Of a DNA stretch of 64,000 bases, positions 23,322 through 34,790 are shown piece by piece. The translations under genes were made by a program, and so were the position numbers. The DNA lies in contig MU623426.1 of assembly GCA_025201765.1 (NCBI GenBank), positions 1 to 64,000 on the forward strand. The letters are read 5' to 3'. Position 1 is the stretch's first letter, and every line of letters begins with the position of its first letter. The notes beneath the pieces were generated by a model. The model was not told the origin of the DNA. It saw only the letters and a program-made list of their open reading frames with translations, and did not search any database. The stretch is from Daldinia sp. FL1419. Taxonomy: Eukaryota; Ascomycota; Sordariomycetes; Xylariales; Hypoxylaceae.

Positions 23322-24647
23322 ATGTCTCTTGAACTTCACGTTTGGGGACCAGCATTCGGTCTTGATTCTATCGATCCCGAATGTCTAGCCGCCGTTGCAT
23401 GCTTCTGCAGATGCATTCCCCGCCAAGATTGGACCCTGATCGCCAGCAGTGACGCCGCGGTCAGCTCAGATTGTAGGGCCCCATCTCGAATCCTCCCTAA
23501 TTAAACAAATCTCATGATACCCACGATACCCACGATATCCACGATATCCACGATATCCACATCAAACATCTCTTCGCTAGACACCGAGGATTGTCAGCTG
23601 ATCAAACAATTGGTAGACCGCCTCCCCGCTTTGAATTGCAAAGGTAGCTGGATATCTGGATACTCAGCCATCATCTCGTATCTTACTGAATCCGGGATAC
23701 TACACGTTGACAATGACCTCACACCGCTGCAGAGGGCTGATTCCCTTGCTTGCGCCTCTTTTCTAGCGACTCGTGGGTCTGGTTTACTCGCCATGTCACT
23801 CTATGTATCGCCCAGGGCATGGGTTGAGATGACTCGACCTGCCTACTCATCCCTGCTTCCATTTCCACTCACGTGGACTGTCCCTCCAGCTGTCCGCGCC
23901 GCTGCTGTTGAGAGGGCTGAACATCTTGGCATTGGCTACCTCGCGGCTGAAGTAGATGCGGAGGAATCCTCTTCCAGTGGTTTGGCTGAAACAACGTCAA
24001 CTGGATTTCTCCGGCTTAGGGACCGTCTGGGTCCTAGTAAGACTATGCAGCCTGAGCACACGGCTGCCATTCGATTTCAGCATTTCGCCGAGGGCTTTTA
24101 TTCCGTGCTGGACGAGCTTCGTGGAGACAAGACATTCTTCCTCCGGGATGACAAGCCGTCATCCATCGACTTTCTAGTCTATGGATACCTCCAACTAATG
24201 CGCGTGCAAACGCCTCATCCCATTCTTAAAAACACGCTAGAAAATTCCTATCGTCGCTTAGTCGTATTCGTGACAGAACTTCATTCCTATGGAAGCAATC
24301 AGGAATTGACGTGGAGGAAGCCCAATGCAAGGGGTGTACTGAGTTTGATTGGTCGCTTTGCTGAAGGATCAATCGAAGCGATCCCAGGTGTCGGGTACAA
24401 CTGGCGAAAGTGGCACAAGGGTGGCGTCGATACCCGGGACAGCGATGACGTGAGGGATCCCACTCAGCCGATAATCGCTGTCGGGGGAGCTGTCACGAGC
24501 GTGGCCGCGCTAGGCGTTGTGGCGTTCTTTCGCGCGTTGTCACCTTTTGGTGCCAGCACGCATCGTTTCGAAGCGGCAAAGGAAGACAAAGCTGGACTAC
24601 ACCAGTTTGGCGAGATAGGATTGATACTAGATGGGCTCCCGGTCTGA
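23322..24647 (+). CDS. SAM37: SAM37/metaxin-like mitochondrial outer membrane sorting protein
   Basis: Subunit of the SAM/TOB complex that inserts beta-barrel proteins into the outer mitochondrial membrane. Exon 1 (23322-23472) and exon 2 (23617-24647) join in phase 1 to give 393 residues. The N-terminal ELHVWGPAFGL and DPECLAA motifs and the internal TRPAYSSLLPFPLTWTVPP motif are typical of fungal Tom37/Sam37, which have a glutathione-S-transferase-like fold. The second half (residues about 180-290) matches the GST-C/metaxin portion. A hydrophobic segment near residue 345 (IIAVGGAVTSVAALGVVAFF) is the expected C-terminal membrane anchor. The 144-nt intron holds a 9-bp minisatellite. The 5' leader contains a run of about 22 T. 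Confidence 0.85.
23512..23562 (+). repeat. 9-bp minisatellite inside the SAM37 intron
   Basis: About five copies of a CACGATAYC unit lie within the intron 23473-23616. The tract avoids the donor, the branch region (GCTGATC) and the acceptor. Confidence 0.85.
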
Positions 24648-26527
24648 GAACAGCCTAAGAGTTTCCCATCTAGAAGAGATACCGTGTACGAAGGGAATAA
24701 TGTGGATGTGATGGTCAAAGTTGATTCTGGACCTGGAACGCTTCCAAGGGGGGATATGTATTCCGTAGCTGAGTCTGACTTCGAATTTAACGACCGGCCA
24801 AAATGAATCACGATGGTGTAATTACGCAATTGCGAAACACTCGTGATGCAAACTTGTGTAGTCACTAGATGTTGCCGTTCGGCATTTACGTATTAGATGC
24901 CACTCAGTCGAGAAAGTTTACAAATTAGAGCTACTCCCAAGTATCGCCGCAGACTGTGCCCTTTCGTGTGAAGAAATTACGCTCATTCGCATACGAAGCC
25001 CGCATCATGTTAAATCTGATAGCATAAGCGATATTTCTCATGTTATTGCCAAATCCCGTTTTTATGCGCGAGTAATCCTCGATGGATGAGGCTCTGCTTG
25101 TTTGCCGTTGCATCCCCATGGATTTAATCTCTTATACCCACCCGTAGATGAGTAAGATAATATGGAAAAGTTCCGTAGGAGCTGACATTTCCCAGCGGCG
25201 GCACTATTACGCCAACTCCTATTTTTATATATAGATGTGTACGTGTGTGAAATTCGCGTATGTGTATGTGTATGTGTATGTCAGAAGCGGATGAGGATTC
25301 GTTAGCAGTGTTCTAGAAGATCCTGGTTAGGAGCGAAGTACTGTGCTTTCGACTTGAAAGTACAGTACTTTGAAAATTTCGAGGATGGTTATATACACGT
25401 CTGTTTGGAGGTTTGCATAATCTAGTATATCGTGGTGGTTGCTTCTAGAAGCTCTGACGCCAGTAGGATTAGTTATGTGAATCATAGGTAATAGCTTATG
25501 ATATGATAATATAGGAAAATATCCTATCTTATAGCCTGGGGCTAACCCGCTGCCTTTCGTCATATGTGCCTAAGTTTAGATATATGGGTAGATACCTAGA
25601 TAGCTTCGCCTCCCTATTAGTGTATACGCTTAAGATCTACCTGTTTCGTATGGAGTTCTAAAGGTATCTCATTATCGCCATGTAGCTAGACATCTAGTAA
25701 TGTATAACAAGGTAGCTATGATTTAGTAGACTTTTTAAAAAAAAACTTGTATAAGGGGTTTGAATTATAAGACTCTAACCTAGATAACTTATATATTATG
25801 GCTGGCCGCTAATTAAGATGTATATAATTATAGCTTGATAGATCGCTAGATATTGAACTATATTTTAGTTGCCTTAGTTGAGAGCCTTTGGTTATCGGTA
25901 TCGATATTGCTTCGTTTTTACATAACAGCTATCCTTTATTATATTATATCGACCGATTCTTGATTGATCCCTATTAACCTAGACGTTTCTATTTGCTTCT
26001 TTGCGTTGACTCATTTTAAACATATAATGATATAGTGAATAAAACAAGAAGTATGAGTGCGGATAGTCCCAGACGCCCACCTCTTTAGTCGTTGCCTCTT
26101 TGTGGAGCTTTAACTGCCAGTTAGAATTCACTCTGAGATTGCTTTGGGCTGTAGAGTTTGGCTATAAATATGAAGGTGGCTTGCTTGTAACTCTTAAAAT
26201 AGGACCTGAGGTCTTGTTGATGGACAAAAATCTAAGCCACCAGGTGAGCTGGCCTATGCAGCAGCCCCTTTATCTTCTGATACCTCAAGTTACAAGACTA
26301 GGGTTAAAGAGACTTATTCACTCATGGGTTAGAATTATGATTTGATTGCTATTAAATGCGTTGAGTCAGACCGATAATGTACTTGAGGTAAATTATTTTA
26401 TTTCTATGATACCTATCCATGCCAAAAATTTGATACCCTTTATGGCTCTCGAATATGTTCTATAATAAGGGTCTCTTTTTAATAACTGCATGGAGCCGAT
26501 ATTAAACTGGCGATATCCACAAGGCTA
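24648..26527. other. AT-rich intergenic region
   Basis: The 3' flanks of SAM37 and GAB1 meet here. Positions 25560-26050 and 26340-26500 are very AT-rich. A GTATGT hexamer repeat lies at 25257-25280. The 81-codon ORF at 26100 has no recognisable feature and is probably chance. Confidence 0.45.
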
Positions 26528-27945
26528 CTAGACCTGTCGGATTTCTTTCCCAACCATTTCAGGTCGTTCAATCTCCCACTCGTCCCGGAGTACTGCGAAC
26601 GTCAAGTCGCTAACTAGCAAACTTTGGCCCAGACTCCAAACCAGGGTAATAGCATAGAAGAAATTTGCATTTCCACTACCGGCATAGATCCACAGATAGT
26701 AGAAGGAGGGGCCTAAGAACGAGGAGTATAGTATGGTTGAAGCGGCTAAGAAACTGTATCGTAAGAGCGGAAATACGTGTCTAAACAGTGGTATCATGGC
26801 AAGGAATAAACTTGTATCGGCGATATTCGGATACGGCTTGAAAATGGCGAATATGCCAACAAGGATAGTTAGAACGGCGAGTGGCTGCGATCGGATACGG
26901 ATCGAGAGTCCTCCAACATAGCATGAAAGGTGTAACCAGAATACACCGAGGAAGAAGGCGCGAAAGCTGTCGAACATCTCGACGAAGAAGTACCACCAGA
27001 GCCCAACGTTTGGCGTTAGGTCAGTCAGCGTCAGCTGGATCCCGTAAGTCGAAGCCAGGAAATCCCAGGATCCGGTCAGGAGATAGGAGCCTAAGAGTAA
27101 AACTGAGAGACACAGGGTAACAGCCACCACATTGATACCGGCGAATTGGAAAAGTGACGATGTTCTTCTTGACTCGTGTTGTCGGTCATAGGCCAGTAGT
27201 ATTAGTGGAGGGAGGAGCAATATGGGATACATGGATAGGTAAGTGGCGAAAGAGAGAGCTAGCATGGAGGTGAAAGGGTTGCCTGCTATCGCCTTAACAA
27301 TAGCATGCAATATGGCGCATGTGGTGAAGACATTGGTCGGTCGACCCATGCATGTCGCAATCGTAAAGGGGTTGAAGAGAAAGCTGTGAGAAATTACAAT
27401 TAGTGAATATTCACATGATAGTCGAGGGCTGCATCATAACGACCTACATGGCTGCAACGATGTAGCCGCTCCATCTCCTGTCCTTACGGGCCGAGGTGAA
27501 GAGTTTCGATGCGCTAGCTTCGCCAGACTCGGCAATCCTGTAAAGCGCATCGGCACTTAGCAGGTCGACAATGATATAGAGGATATATGCGAATATAGGA
27601 TATGCCGCCGGGTCTGGGAGGAGAGAGAATAGCGGGAGGAGTAACGGCGCCTGGTGGTAAACACCTCCATCGTACGGAGAGACATTGTGGTTATAAAGGA
27701 ACAAGCCTTCTTGTACTATAAATACGGTTAGCCTTACGAACTGGTGTTTTCGGGCCCGGGAAGAAAATAGTGTTGATCGGACTCGGCTTACGTCGTTTGA
27801 AGCTTGTCACGGGAGTCGATATTTCGACGCGGGCCGTTAGTAAATCGGGGAGACCAGGAAAGAAAGCGAATAGTATTAGTCGCAATAGAGCAGCGGCCGT
27901 ATATAAGCCGGCTGTCTCTTGAAAATGCATTTTATCGCGATTCAT
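26528..27945 (-). CDS. GAB1: GPI transamidase subunit PIG-U
   Basis: Polytopic ER membrane subunit of the GPI transamidase, which transfers preassembled GPI anchors to proteins. Three exons, 27792-27945, 27448-27715 and 26528-27383, join in phase to give 425 residues. Diagnostic PIG-U sequence runs across intron 1: TPVTSFKR followed by LQEGLFLYNHNVSPYDGG and HQAPLLLPLF. The second junction restores NPFTIATCMGRPTNVF. About eight hydrophobic segments follow. Introns are 76 and 64 nt with clear branch sites. The gene is transcribed divergently from NOP7. Confidence 0.93.
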
Positions 27946-28423
27946 AATGCAATTCCATCGTCGACGACGGATTTAGTTGTAGTTTATTACGTTTAAGTTA
28001 GGTGGTTTTAGGTAAAGTCGAATTTGGGGACCTAAGAGATGTGAAGGTTGAATGTCGAATTGTCGCTGCTTAAACATGTATCCCGTGTCTTTCTTGGCTC
28101 TTTCCACGGATCCGTAGCTAGCTGGCCGCATTTTCAGGGCAAGGACAGGGATCTGTTTGCTTTCGCGGGACTGCATTGGTGGCAGCTAGTCCTATCGATA
28201 ACACTTACTAGTACAGACTTGGTCTAGCACAGAGCCCAGGGAGGCGGTCTGGTACGGCAATAATCAATCTTCAGAGCTAGCGAAAGAAAAAACGTTGCGC
28301 CCCGCCGAACTTTTTTTCTGATTTAATTCGCCTGTATATAGGAACTTGTCTGCTATTCCGGGCTATCGACAGCTCGATTATTTCCACATACAGACATAGA
28401 ACTACTCAATATAAGTCGCCAAA
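27946..28423. promoter_or_regulatory. divergent promoter between GAB1 and NOP7
   Basis: A 478-bp spacer separates two start codons pointing outward. It contains an A-rich tract near 28285-28292 and a T-rich run near 28310, both common in fungal promoters. No specific factor site was identified. Confidence 0.6.
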
Positions 28424-30531
28424 ATGGGAAGAATAAAGAAGAAGGGTGAGGCAGGAAATGCCAAAAACTACATCACAAGAACTCAAGCTGTGAAGAAGCT
28501 TCAAATCAGTCTCCCGGATTTTCGAAAGCTATGCATTTGGAAAGGGTAAGTTAATCTCCACGAGTCCATTGAGCAATATCGGCTTGTACAGTCGGGTGTA
28601 TAATAGAAAACTTTGCTAACTCGGACTTTAGAATCTTCCCTCGAGAACCGAGAAATAGAAAGAAGGCCTCCAAGAGTTCGACGGCCTCTACTACCTTCTA
28701 CTATGCCAAAGACATTCAATACCTCCTCCACGAACCTTTGCTACAAAAGTTCAGAGATCAGAAGGTCCTCGAGAAGAAGATATCGAGGGCGCTTGGTCGT
28801 GGTGATGTTGGCGATGCAAGCCGACTTGAGCGCAACGCTTCGAGGCCTGAGAAGACAGGCAAACCACGATATACTCTCGATCATGTCATTCGAGAAAGAT
28901 ACCCGACTTTCATTGACGCAGTGCGCGATCTCGACGATTGTCTATCCATGCTCTTCCTTTTCGCAAATCTTCCATCTACATCCACTGTTCCGGCCAAGAT
29001 GATCGCGCGTTGCGAACGACTTTGCCTCGAGTTCCAACATTACTTGATTGTGTCGCAGAGCTTGCGCAAGTCTTTCCTATCAATCAAGGGCATCTACTAC
29101 CAAGCAAACATTCAGGGTGAAGATGTTCTATGGCTTGTGCCCTACAAGTTTAACCAGAGAGTTGTGGGAGATATCGATTTTAGGATCATGGGTACTTTTG
29201 TCGAGTTCTACATGACCCTCTTAGGTTTTGTCAACTTTCGGTTATACACTTCAGTGGGCTTAAAATACCCACCCAAGTTCGACCAGAATAAAGATGATGC
29301 AGCTGGAGAACTCGGCGCGTTCCAGCTTGAAGGCAATCTTGCGACAGCTGTTTCGAGTGAGGCCCCGGCGCAGCTGACAAACGTCGACACAGAGGCTGGG
29401 CCAGACCCTAAGACACAAGCCGAAGTGAACAAACTTATCAAAGAGATGCGAGAAGTAGACGTCGATGGTGATCGGGTTGAGGCTGGGGCGGATAAAGATG
29501 AGACTACGACGGACGCGATCGACAAGTTTGAACCGGCTGCACCTGGAGGTGATATCCTACCCCAGCCAAGCCATTCTGGAAGTGAACCCGAGTCGCTTTT
29601 TGCAAACTGCACGTTTTACTTATCCCGAGAGACGCCAAGACAGTCACTAGAATTCATCCTTCGTGCGTTTGGCTGCAAGCGCATCGGTTGGGATGCCGTT
29701 CTAGGCGAGGGTGCATACACAACCAACGAACGGGACCCATCTATCACACATCAAATAGTCGATCGCCCAGTCATACAACCCGCCACGCAGGAGGATGGCG
29801 ATGGAGAGGACAACCAGACCTCACAGAAACTTGCATCAAACCAAAGAATTCCCGGCCGTATTTATGTCCAGCCGCAGTGGGTCTGGGATAGCATAAACGA
29901 CGGGGAATTAAAGCGACCAGATCTCTATGCTCCTGGGGCCCAATTACCGCCGCATTTGAGTCCATTCGTACAGAATACTCAAGGAGCTTATGATCCGACA
30001 ATCCCGTTGGAGGAGCAACAAACCGAAGGCGAGGCATTGGAGGATAGCGAGGAAGAGGTAGATGAAGATGAGAATGATGATGGTCTTGATGTTAAGAAGG
30101 GAGAAAACGGAGCTGATAGTATGGATATTGCTCAATCGGATGAGGATGAGGATGAGGATGAAGATAAGGAAAATGGTTCTTTCGGCGGTTTCTCAGAGGA
30201 AGAGGACGCTGCAAATGGATCTGATGATGACGAACAGGCTGCCGAACAGCAATATCAACGAGAGCTTGAAGCTGAATTAACGGGCAAACCGATCAAACAA
30301 GCCCCTTCGAATGCTCAAACTAAGGCTAAATCGGAAGCGAGGAAAAAACTTGCGAAGCAAGCCAAGGAAGAGGCTGAAGAGCTCGAGAGAGCAAAGGGAA
30401 TGCTTAGCAAGAAGAAGCGAAAGCTGTTTGAACAAATGCAGTACACCAATAATAAGAAGAGCGCTGAAGACCAAAAACTTAGGGCAAAGAGGAGAAAGCT
30501 GGAAAAGCAGAAGGCTAAAGCAAAGGCGTAG
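28424..30531 (+). CDS. NOP7: pescadillo homologue, PeBoW complex subunit
   Basis: Nucleolar protein needed for 27S pre-rRNA processing and 60S assembly, acting with Erb1 and Ytm1. Exon 1 (28424-28545) and exon 2 (28632-30531) join in phase 2, giving 673 residues. The intron is 86 nt with a perfect CTAAC branch. The start MGRIKKKGEAGNAKNYITR and the segment LWLVPYKFNQ are diagnostic. The pescadillo N-terminal domain covers about residues 1-290 and a BRCT domain about 360-485 (Trp of WVWDSINDG conserved). An acidic Glu/Asp stretch (about 485-570) is followed by a Lys/Arg/Glu-rich coiled-coil tail. Size and order match fungal orthologues. Confidence 0.95.
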
Positions 30532-30890
30532 ATGTTTATATAGAGGCTTATCGGGTAGCTTTTTTGATAATACCATAAGAAATGTTTTGCGAAATAACCT
30601 GAATTTGAATATTAAGCATATCTGTATAGGTACCTAGGTAGGCAGTGAAATAAGACTGTAGTGGGAATAGTGTCATAATATCTCTTTTTGGAATTTTGTA
30701 GTTCTAATTAATAAGTTGAATGCAAAATTTTATGGTTTTAATCGGTGAACGCCGTCACAACCTAAACCATACCAAATCAACTTGTGTCAACCGGGATTTT
30801 TCTCATCGCTACCTAATTAACACATCAATAATATTTCCCACTGTCGCCTAACCTCGTCAAACCTACCGCCAGGATAGGCATATATACGGT
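30532..30890. other. NOP7 3' flank and RRN9-like promoter
   Basis: A 359-bp spacer between two co-directional genes. It includes a TACCTAGGTAGG tract at about 30628-30641 just after the NOP7 gene. Confidence 0.5.
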
Positions 30891-33128
30891 ATGGCATCAA
30901 CTGTAGACGAGTCGGATGAATATTTACCAAGCGACGACTCCGACGATTTTTCGGATGAAGATGAGCGTCCTAATAGATGGCACGGCCCTCAGTCCACATG
31001 GCAGCATTTTAACCGCAGTGAAATCGATACGTTGACAGCGCTTAAAGAGATTCAAGATAGAGACTTGTCGATTCATCTATATAACGCATTTGCGCTCAAA
31101 CAGGGTCATAAAAAAGCCCAGGAAGGTCCAATACCTCATAAAGTTAGCACACCCGGCCGTCAAATGAGTGGTTTGAATACGTGCTGACAGAAACTTGAGG
31201 ACATTAATGAAGCAACTGGACAGCCAGTTCAGCCGGACGACTGGCTACCGCATCGATCATGGACGGCCTGGCCTATGCGCGCGGATAAGGTCCCGCCACC
31301 AGAGGATGGTGCGAGGAGTCTCTTGAATGATCGGCATGAAGCGTTCACATTGAGAAAAGACGTTCTTGATATGCCAAGCACGGTCCTAGAAGAAATTATT
31401 GGCGCTGAGATTTTGAAAACCGCCAAGGAGAAATTCAACGCCAGGCCCCGGAATAGCCCAGATGTGTCTGGTGAAGAGGCAGATTCGGAATCACAACAAG
31501 AGATTGAAGATGAAGATTCTGGTGGAGAAACGGAGGCTTCTACGTCGTCTGTCCGTAAAAAGTCTGGGTCTAGGTCTAAGTCTGTGAAACTCGAGTATGT
31601 GAGCGGAGATGAGAGAATGGATGTCGACGAGCACAAACCCGGAATCGATCTTCCCAACAAGCCGGATAAAAAACCGGTTCTGAAGCCGGTGGTTTCTACA
31701 GATGATGATTTATCTTACAACCTCTTGCGCCCCTCCGTCCGGCATATTCTCACCAAATTAGATGCAACACTTACCATTCTTCATAATACACAAGAATCAG
31801 CCTTAAATTACCAATCCGACTCAGCGGATTCAGAAGCATCGGACTCCTTGTACCCAGGTAGCCGCAAGCCACGATCTGGACGAGGCTCGCAAACCCCTAC
31901 TGGCGAAAAAAGACGCGCAGGCAGGCCTCTCGGATCCGTATCCCGGAATCGATCCCGCGGACGGTCGAGAGTAAGAGAAGACACCGAACCACCGACAGAT
32001 AACCCTCCACAGAACGCAGAGAATGAAAAACCAGCTACAAAACGCAGAGCCGGCAGACCGAAGAAGATTTATCCCCGCCTCGAGGGCGAGACGGACCGAG
32101 AATACACCATCCGCATCGCGCGACTGCAGAAAAAGCCCCTTCCTAGATTCTCCGACGAGTCGGATGCGCAGACTCCTCCCGACGCAGAAGATAGCGGTAA
32201 CTCTGGCGACGCCGAGGAAACCACCACGGAGACAAGTCGGGGTCGCGGGAGAGTAGCGCGGCGGAAGAGGAGGATAAATAAAGAAATTCGGTCGCCCTCC
32301 CAGGCGTCCTCCGCATCTGGTGGCAGACCTCGTAATGCTCAAATGTCTGGAACTCCTAAGGCACGTATCGGGCTTAGGGATTGGAGAGACGTTCTCGGTG
32401 CGGCGGCACTAGCCGGGTTCTCAGCGGACGCGGTTGATCGTGCGGCGAGACGATGCGCCGACCTTTTTGGACAGAGTATCACGCTGCATACCCTTGCCGA
32501 GGGCCCGTCTGTTTCGGTATCTGGGCGGAAGGCGCCTTTGGGGAGGGCGATTACGTATGTTCCTGGGATGCCGCGACCGCCGCTACTGGAAGAAGACGAA
32601 GAGGAGAAGATAGAAGGGCAGCGGCCCGCTCGCGCTACGAGTATGGCTCCTAGCGCCATGTCCGAAAATGAAGCTGGCCCGTCGCAGCAAGTGAGAGGTC
32701 GCCCACGATCTCGGTCGCGATCTGCGTCTGCGGCGCCCGGGTATTTCACGTGTTTGTTCCCGGATTGTCCGCGCGCGGCGGAAGGAGAGGGATTCCTACG
32801 CCGGTATAACATGCTGCGGCACATGAAGCTAGTACACGGGTACGCGCCGTCCGAGGCCGGAAGCGGAGACGAAGGCGCGGCTACGGGGATGGGCGCTGGT
32901 ATGCCGGAGGAAGTGGATAGCGAGGACGAGATGCATGGTGCCGTGCACGTGGATTGGTTCTTACGACCGATTAAGATGCGGAAGGGGTGGAGGGCAAACG
33001 ATGTTAGTGAGGAGTCAAGGGCGAGGAGGAGTGGACGTGTGTATTCTAAGAAACGGGAAAGAGGATTGGAGGTGGATGGTGGCGAGGACGATGATGGGGA
33101 TACGAGGATGGGTGGAGGGAGTGATTGA
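30891..33128 (+). CDS. RRN9: RRN9-domain RNA polymerase I initiation factor-like protein
   Basis: Putative subunit of the upstream activating factor for rDNA transcription. Exon 1 is 30891-31142; the intron starts at GTTAGC (31143) and ends at 31190 or, less likely, 31199, both in frame. With the first acceptor the protein has 729 residues. The N-terminus is Ser/Asp/Glu-rich, then NRWHGPQSTWQHFNRSEIDTL leads into the region with SWTAWP and the MPSTVLEEIIGAEILKTAKEKFNAR helix of the Rrn9 domain. A long Arg/Ser/Lys-rich disordered middle follows with AT-hook-like GRP cores. Near the C-terminus a C2H2-type finger is visible (CLFPDC ... HMKLVH). Yeast Rrn9 is much shorter and has no finger, so the C-terminal half is a filamentous-fungal addition. 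Confidence 0.75.
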
Positions 33129-33268
33129 GCGTCTGACTGAGGAATTATAGCCATATTTCCAATACATAGCTCGCATTTCTACTTTGGCATTGCCATTATA
33201 GACATGATGCAATGTTTTTATTTCACTCTCTTTATTAAAAACCTCCACAACCCCCTATACTCCCTAGA

Positions 33269-33294
33269 TAGGTACCTACCTACCTACCTACCCA
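33269..33294. repeat. TACC microsatellite abutting a stop codon
   Basis: GGTACC followed by tandem TACC units ends one base before the stop codon of the minus-strand dehalogenase-like gene at 33295, so the tract lies at the very start of its 3' UTR. Confidence 0.85.
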
Positions 33295-34169
33295 TCACGA
33301 CTTTTCCTTCTGCGCAAACTGTCTCTCCACCTCATCCGCAAAATCCCCCAACGTATCAAACCTCCAGCCAAACGCCACCTTATCCTTCAACTCCCTATAA
33401 CTGCCCCCCACGCCCTGCGCATCCTCCTTCTCCCCGCCCCTCGATATCCAGACGCTCGGCAGCCCCAGCTCCTTCGCCGGGACATGATCCGCCGTCAGAC
33501 TGCGCGCGACGTGCAGCAACTCCCCCTTCTCCCGATCGACGCCGTGGTCCGCACGTAGGTGTTCGAAGAGGTACGCGAAGTTTTTGTGCGACGGCTTATA
33601 CGCGCCGATGTCCTGCGCCGTGTACACCGCGTCGAAGCGCGCGGGCGCTAAGCGCTGGCCGACGGTGGCGGCGATGTTGCTGTTGTCGACGTTGGACAGG
33701 ATGGCCAGTTTATAGCGCTTCTGGAGCTTGAGCAGCGCGGGAATGGTGTCGGGAAACGGAACCCACGACCCCGGGGAGTTGCCGAAGGGCTCGGCGATGC
33801 TGTCGGGGAGGCCTGGGAGCTTGAGCTCGTCGCGGGCGAAGTGCGTGATAGACTCGGCGAGGATCTCGTTGTACGGGAGCGAAGGCTGGTTCCGCTCGTA
33901 GGTGTTGGCTATGCCGTTGAGGCGCCGCATGGCTTCTATGGGCGGGTCGGTGTTGAGAGGGTGTGTGGCTGGTAGTTGGGAGGTGAGCATCCGGACTGCG
34001 TTTAGGAAACCGGTCTCCCAGTCGATGAGTGTCCCATAGCAATCGAAGCTGGAGGTATAAGTCGATTTTTAGTAGGCTTTTTGCGCATCATGGCCAATTT
34101 TAAAGGGGAGTCTATTTACCTTAACGCCTTGAAGCCCGTGAGATCAGGATAGTTACTTTCGGAAGCCAT
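33295..34169 (-). CDS. haloacid dehalogenase-like hydrolase, type II
   Basis: HAD-superfamily hydrolase of the L-2-haloacid dehalogenase type. Exon 1 (34120-34169) and exon 2 (33295-34048) join in phase 2 around a 71-nt intron, giving 267 residues. Splicing creates the catalytic FDCYGTLIDWE motif at about residues 17-27, with the nucleophile Asp. Motif II is the Ser of ILSNVDN, motif III the Lys of YKPSHKNF, and a SLTADHVPAKELGLPSVWISR segment matches the C-terminal part of the core. Substrate is unknown; fungal members are often annotated as dehalogenases without proof. It is convergent with the RRN9-like gene, 166 bp apart. Confidence 0.9.
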
Positions 34170-34790
34170 TCTTCGTCGATTGTATTACTCTTCAGCGTAG
34201 ATATTTCAAGTATTAGTTAAACAATGGCTTAACATATATCATGAACTAGGTTAGAACATAATATCCTTTTAAACTCCAAGATCCGTCCATGGACTCCCCT
34301 CCCTATCCAAAATTTCCCTGGCGTCACCTACGCCTTTATGTACGAGACATTACATCACATACCCTGAATGTTGCAATGCCCCTCCCACCCTTCTCCAAAA
34401 AATCCTAGCTCTGCCAATCTACGATAGGCAAATGCTTTCGAAAATGCGGAGGAGCAGCAAATCATTGCGCTAGCTCCCGATGCGCAATAGCTGATTGCTG
34501 TATCGAGTAGATGTGAGGTTACGTTCCCCAAGTTTTGCGGAGGTAGATGATGACAAGGGCGCGAATGATCGCCGTAAAGCGGAGATTGAGATATGAAGCT
34601 TGGAATTTGGTGCGTTTTACATCAGACCACATTGAATTAACGGTATTTTTATATGAAGGAAGAATGAATAATAATAATAATAAAGTAGATGGATGATATT
34701 TATGCTTTCTATTTCTATTTTCAATCCATGAACCAACTCAAACCTCGAGGTATTTCAACCTCTTAGTGATGATCCTATGTAGTGGTAGAG
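34170..34790. other. intergenic, no gene seen
   Basis: Promoter side of the dehalogenase-like gene and 3' side of the hydrolase gene. A short AAT trinucleotide repeat lies at about 34668-34682. Confidence 0.5.

Noticed and set aside
26100..26345. 81-codon ORF in AT-rich DNA
   Set aside because: No motif, isolated and short; likely chance.
31229..33154. Long minus-strand ORFs of 143, 170 and 271 codons
   Set aside because: They are antisense shadows of the Ser/Arg-rich RRN9-like gene.
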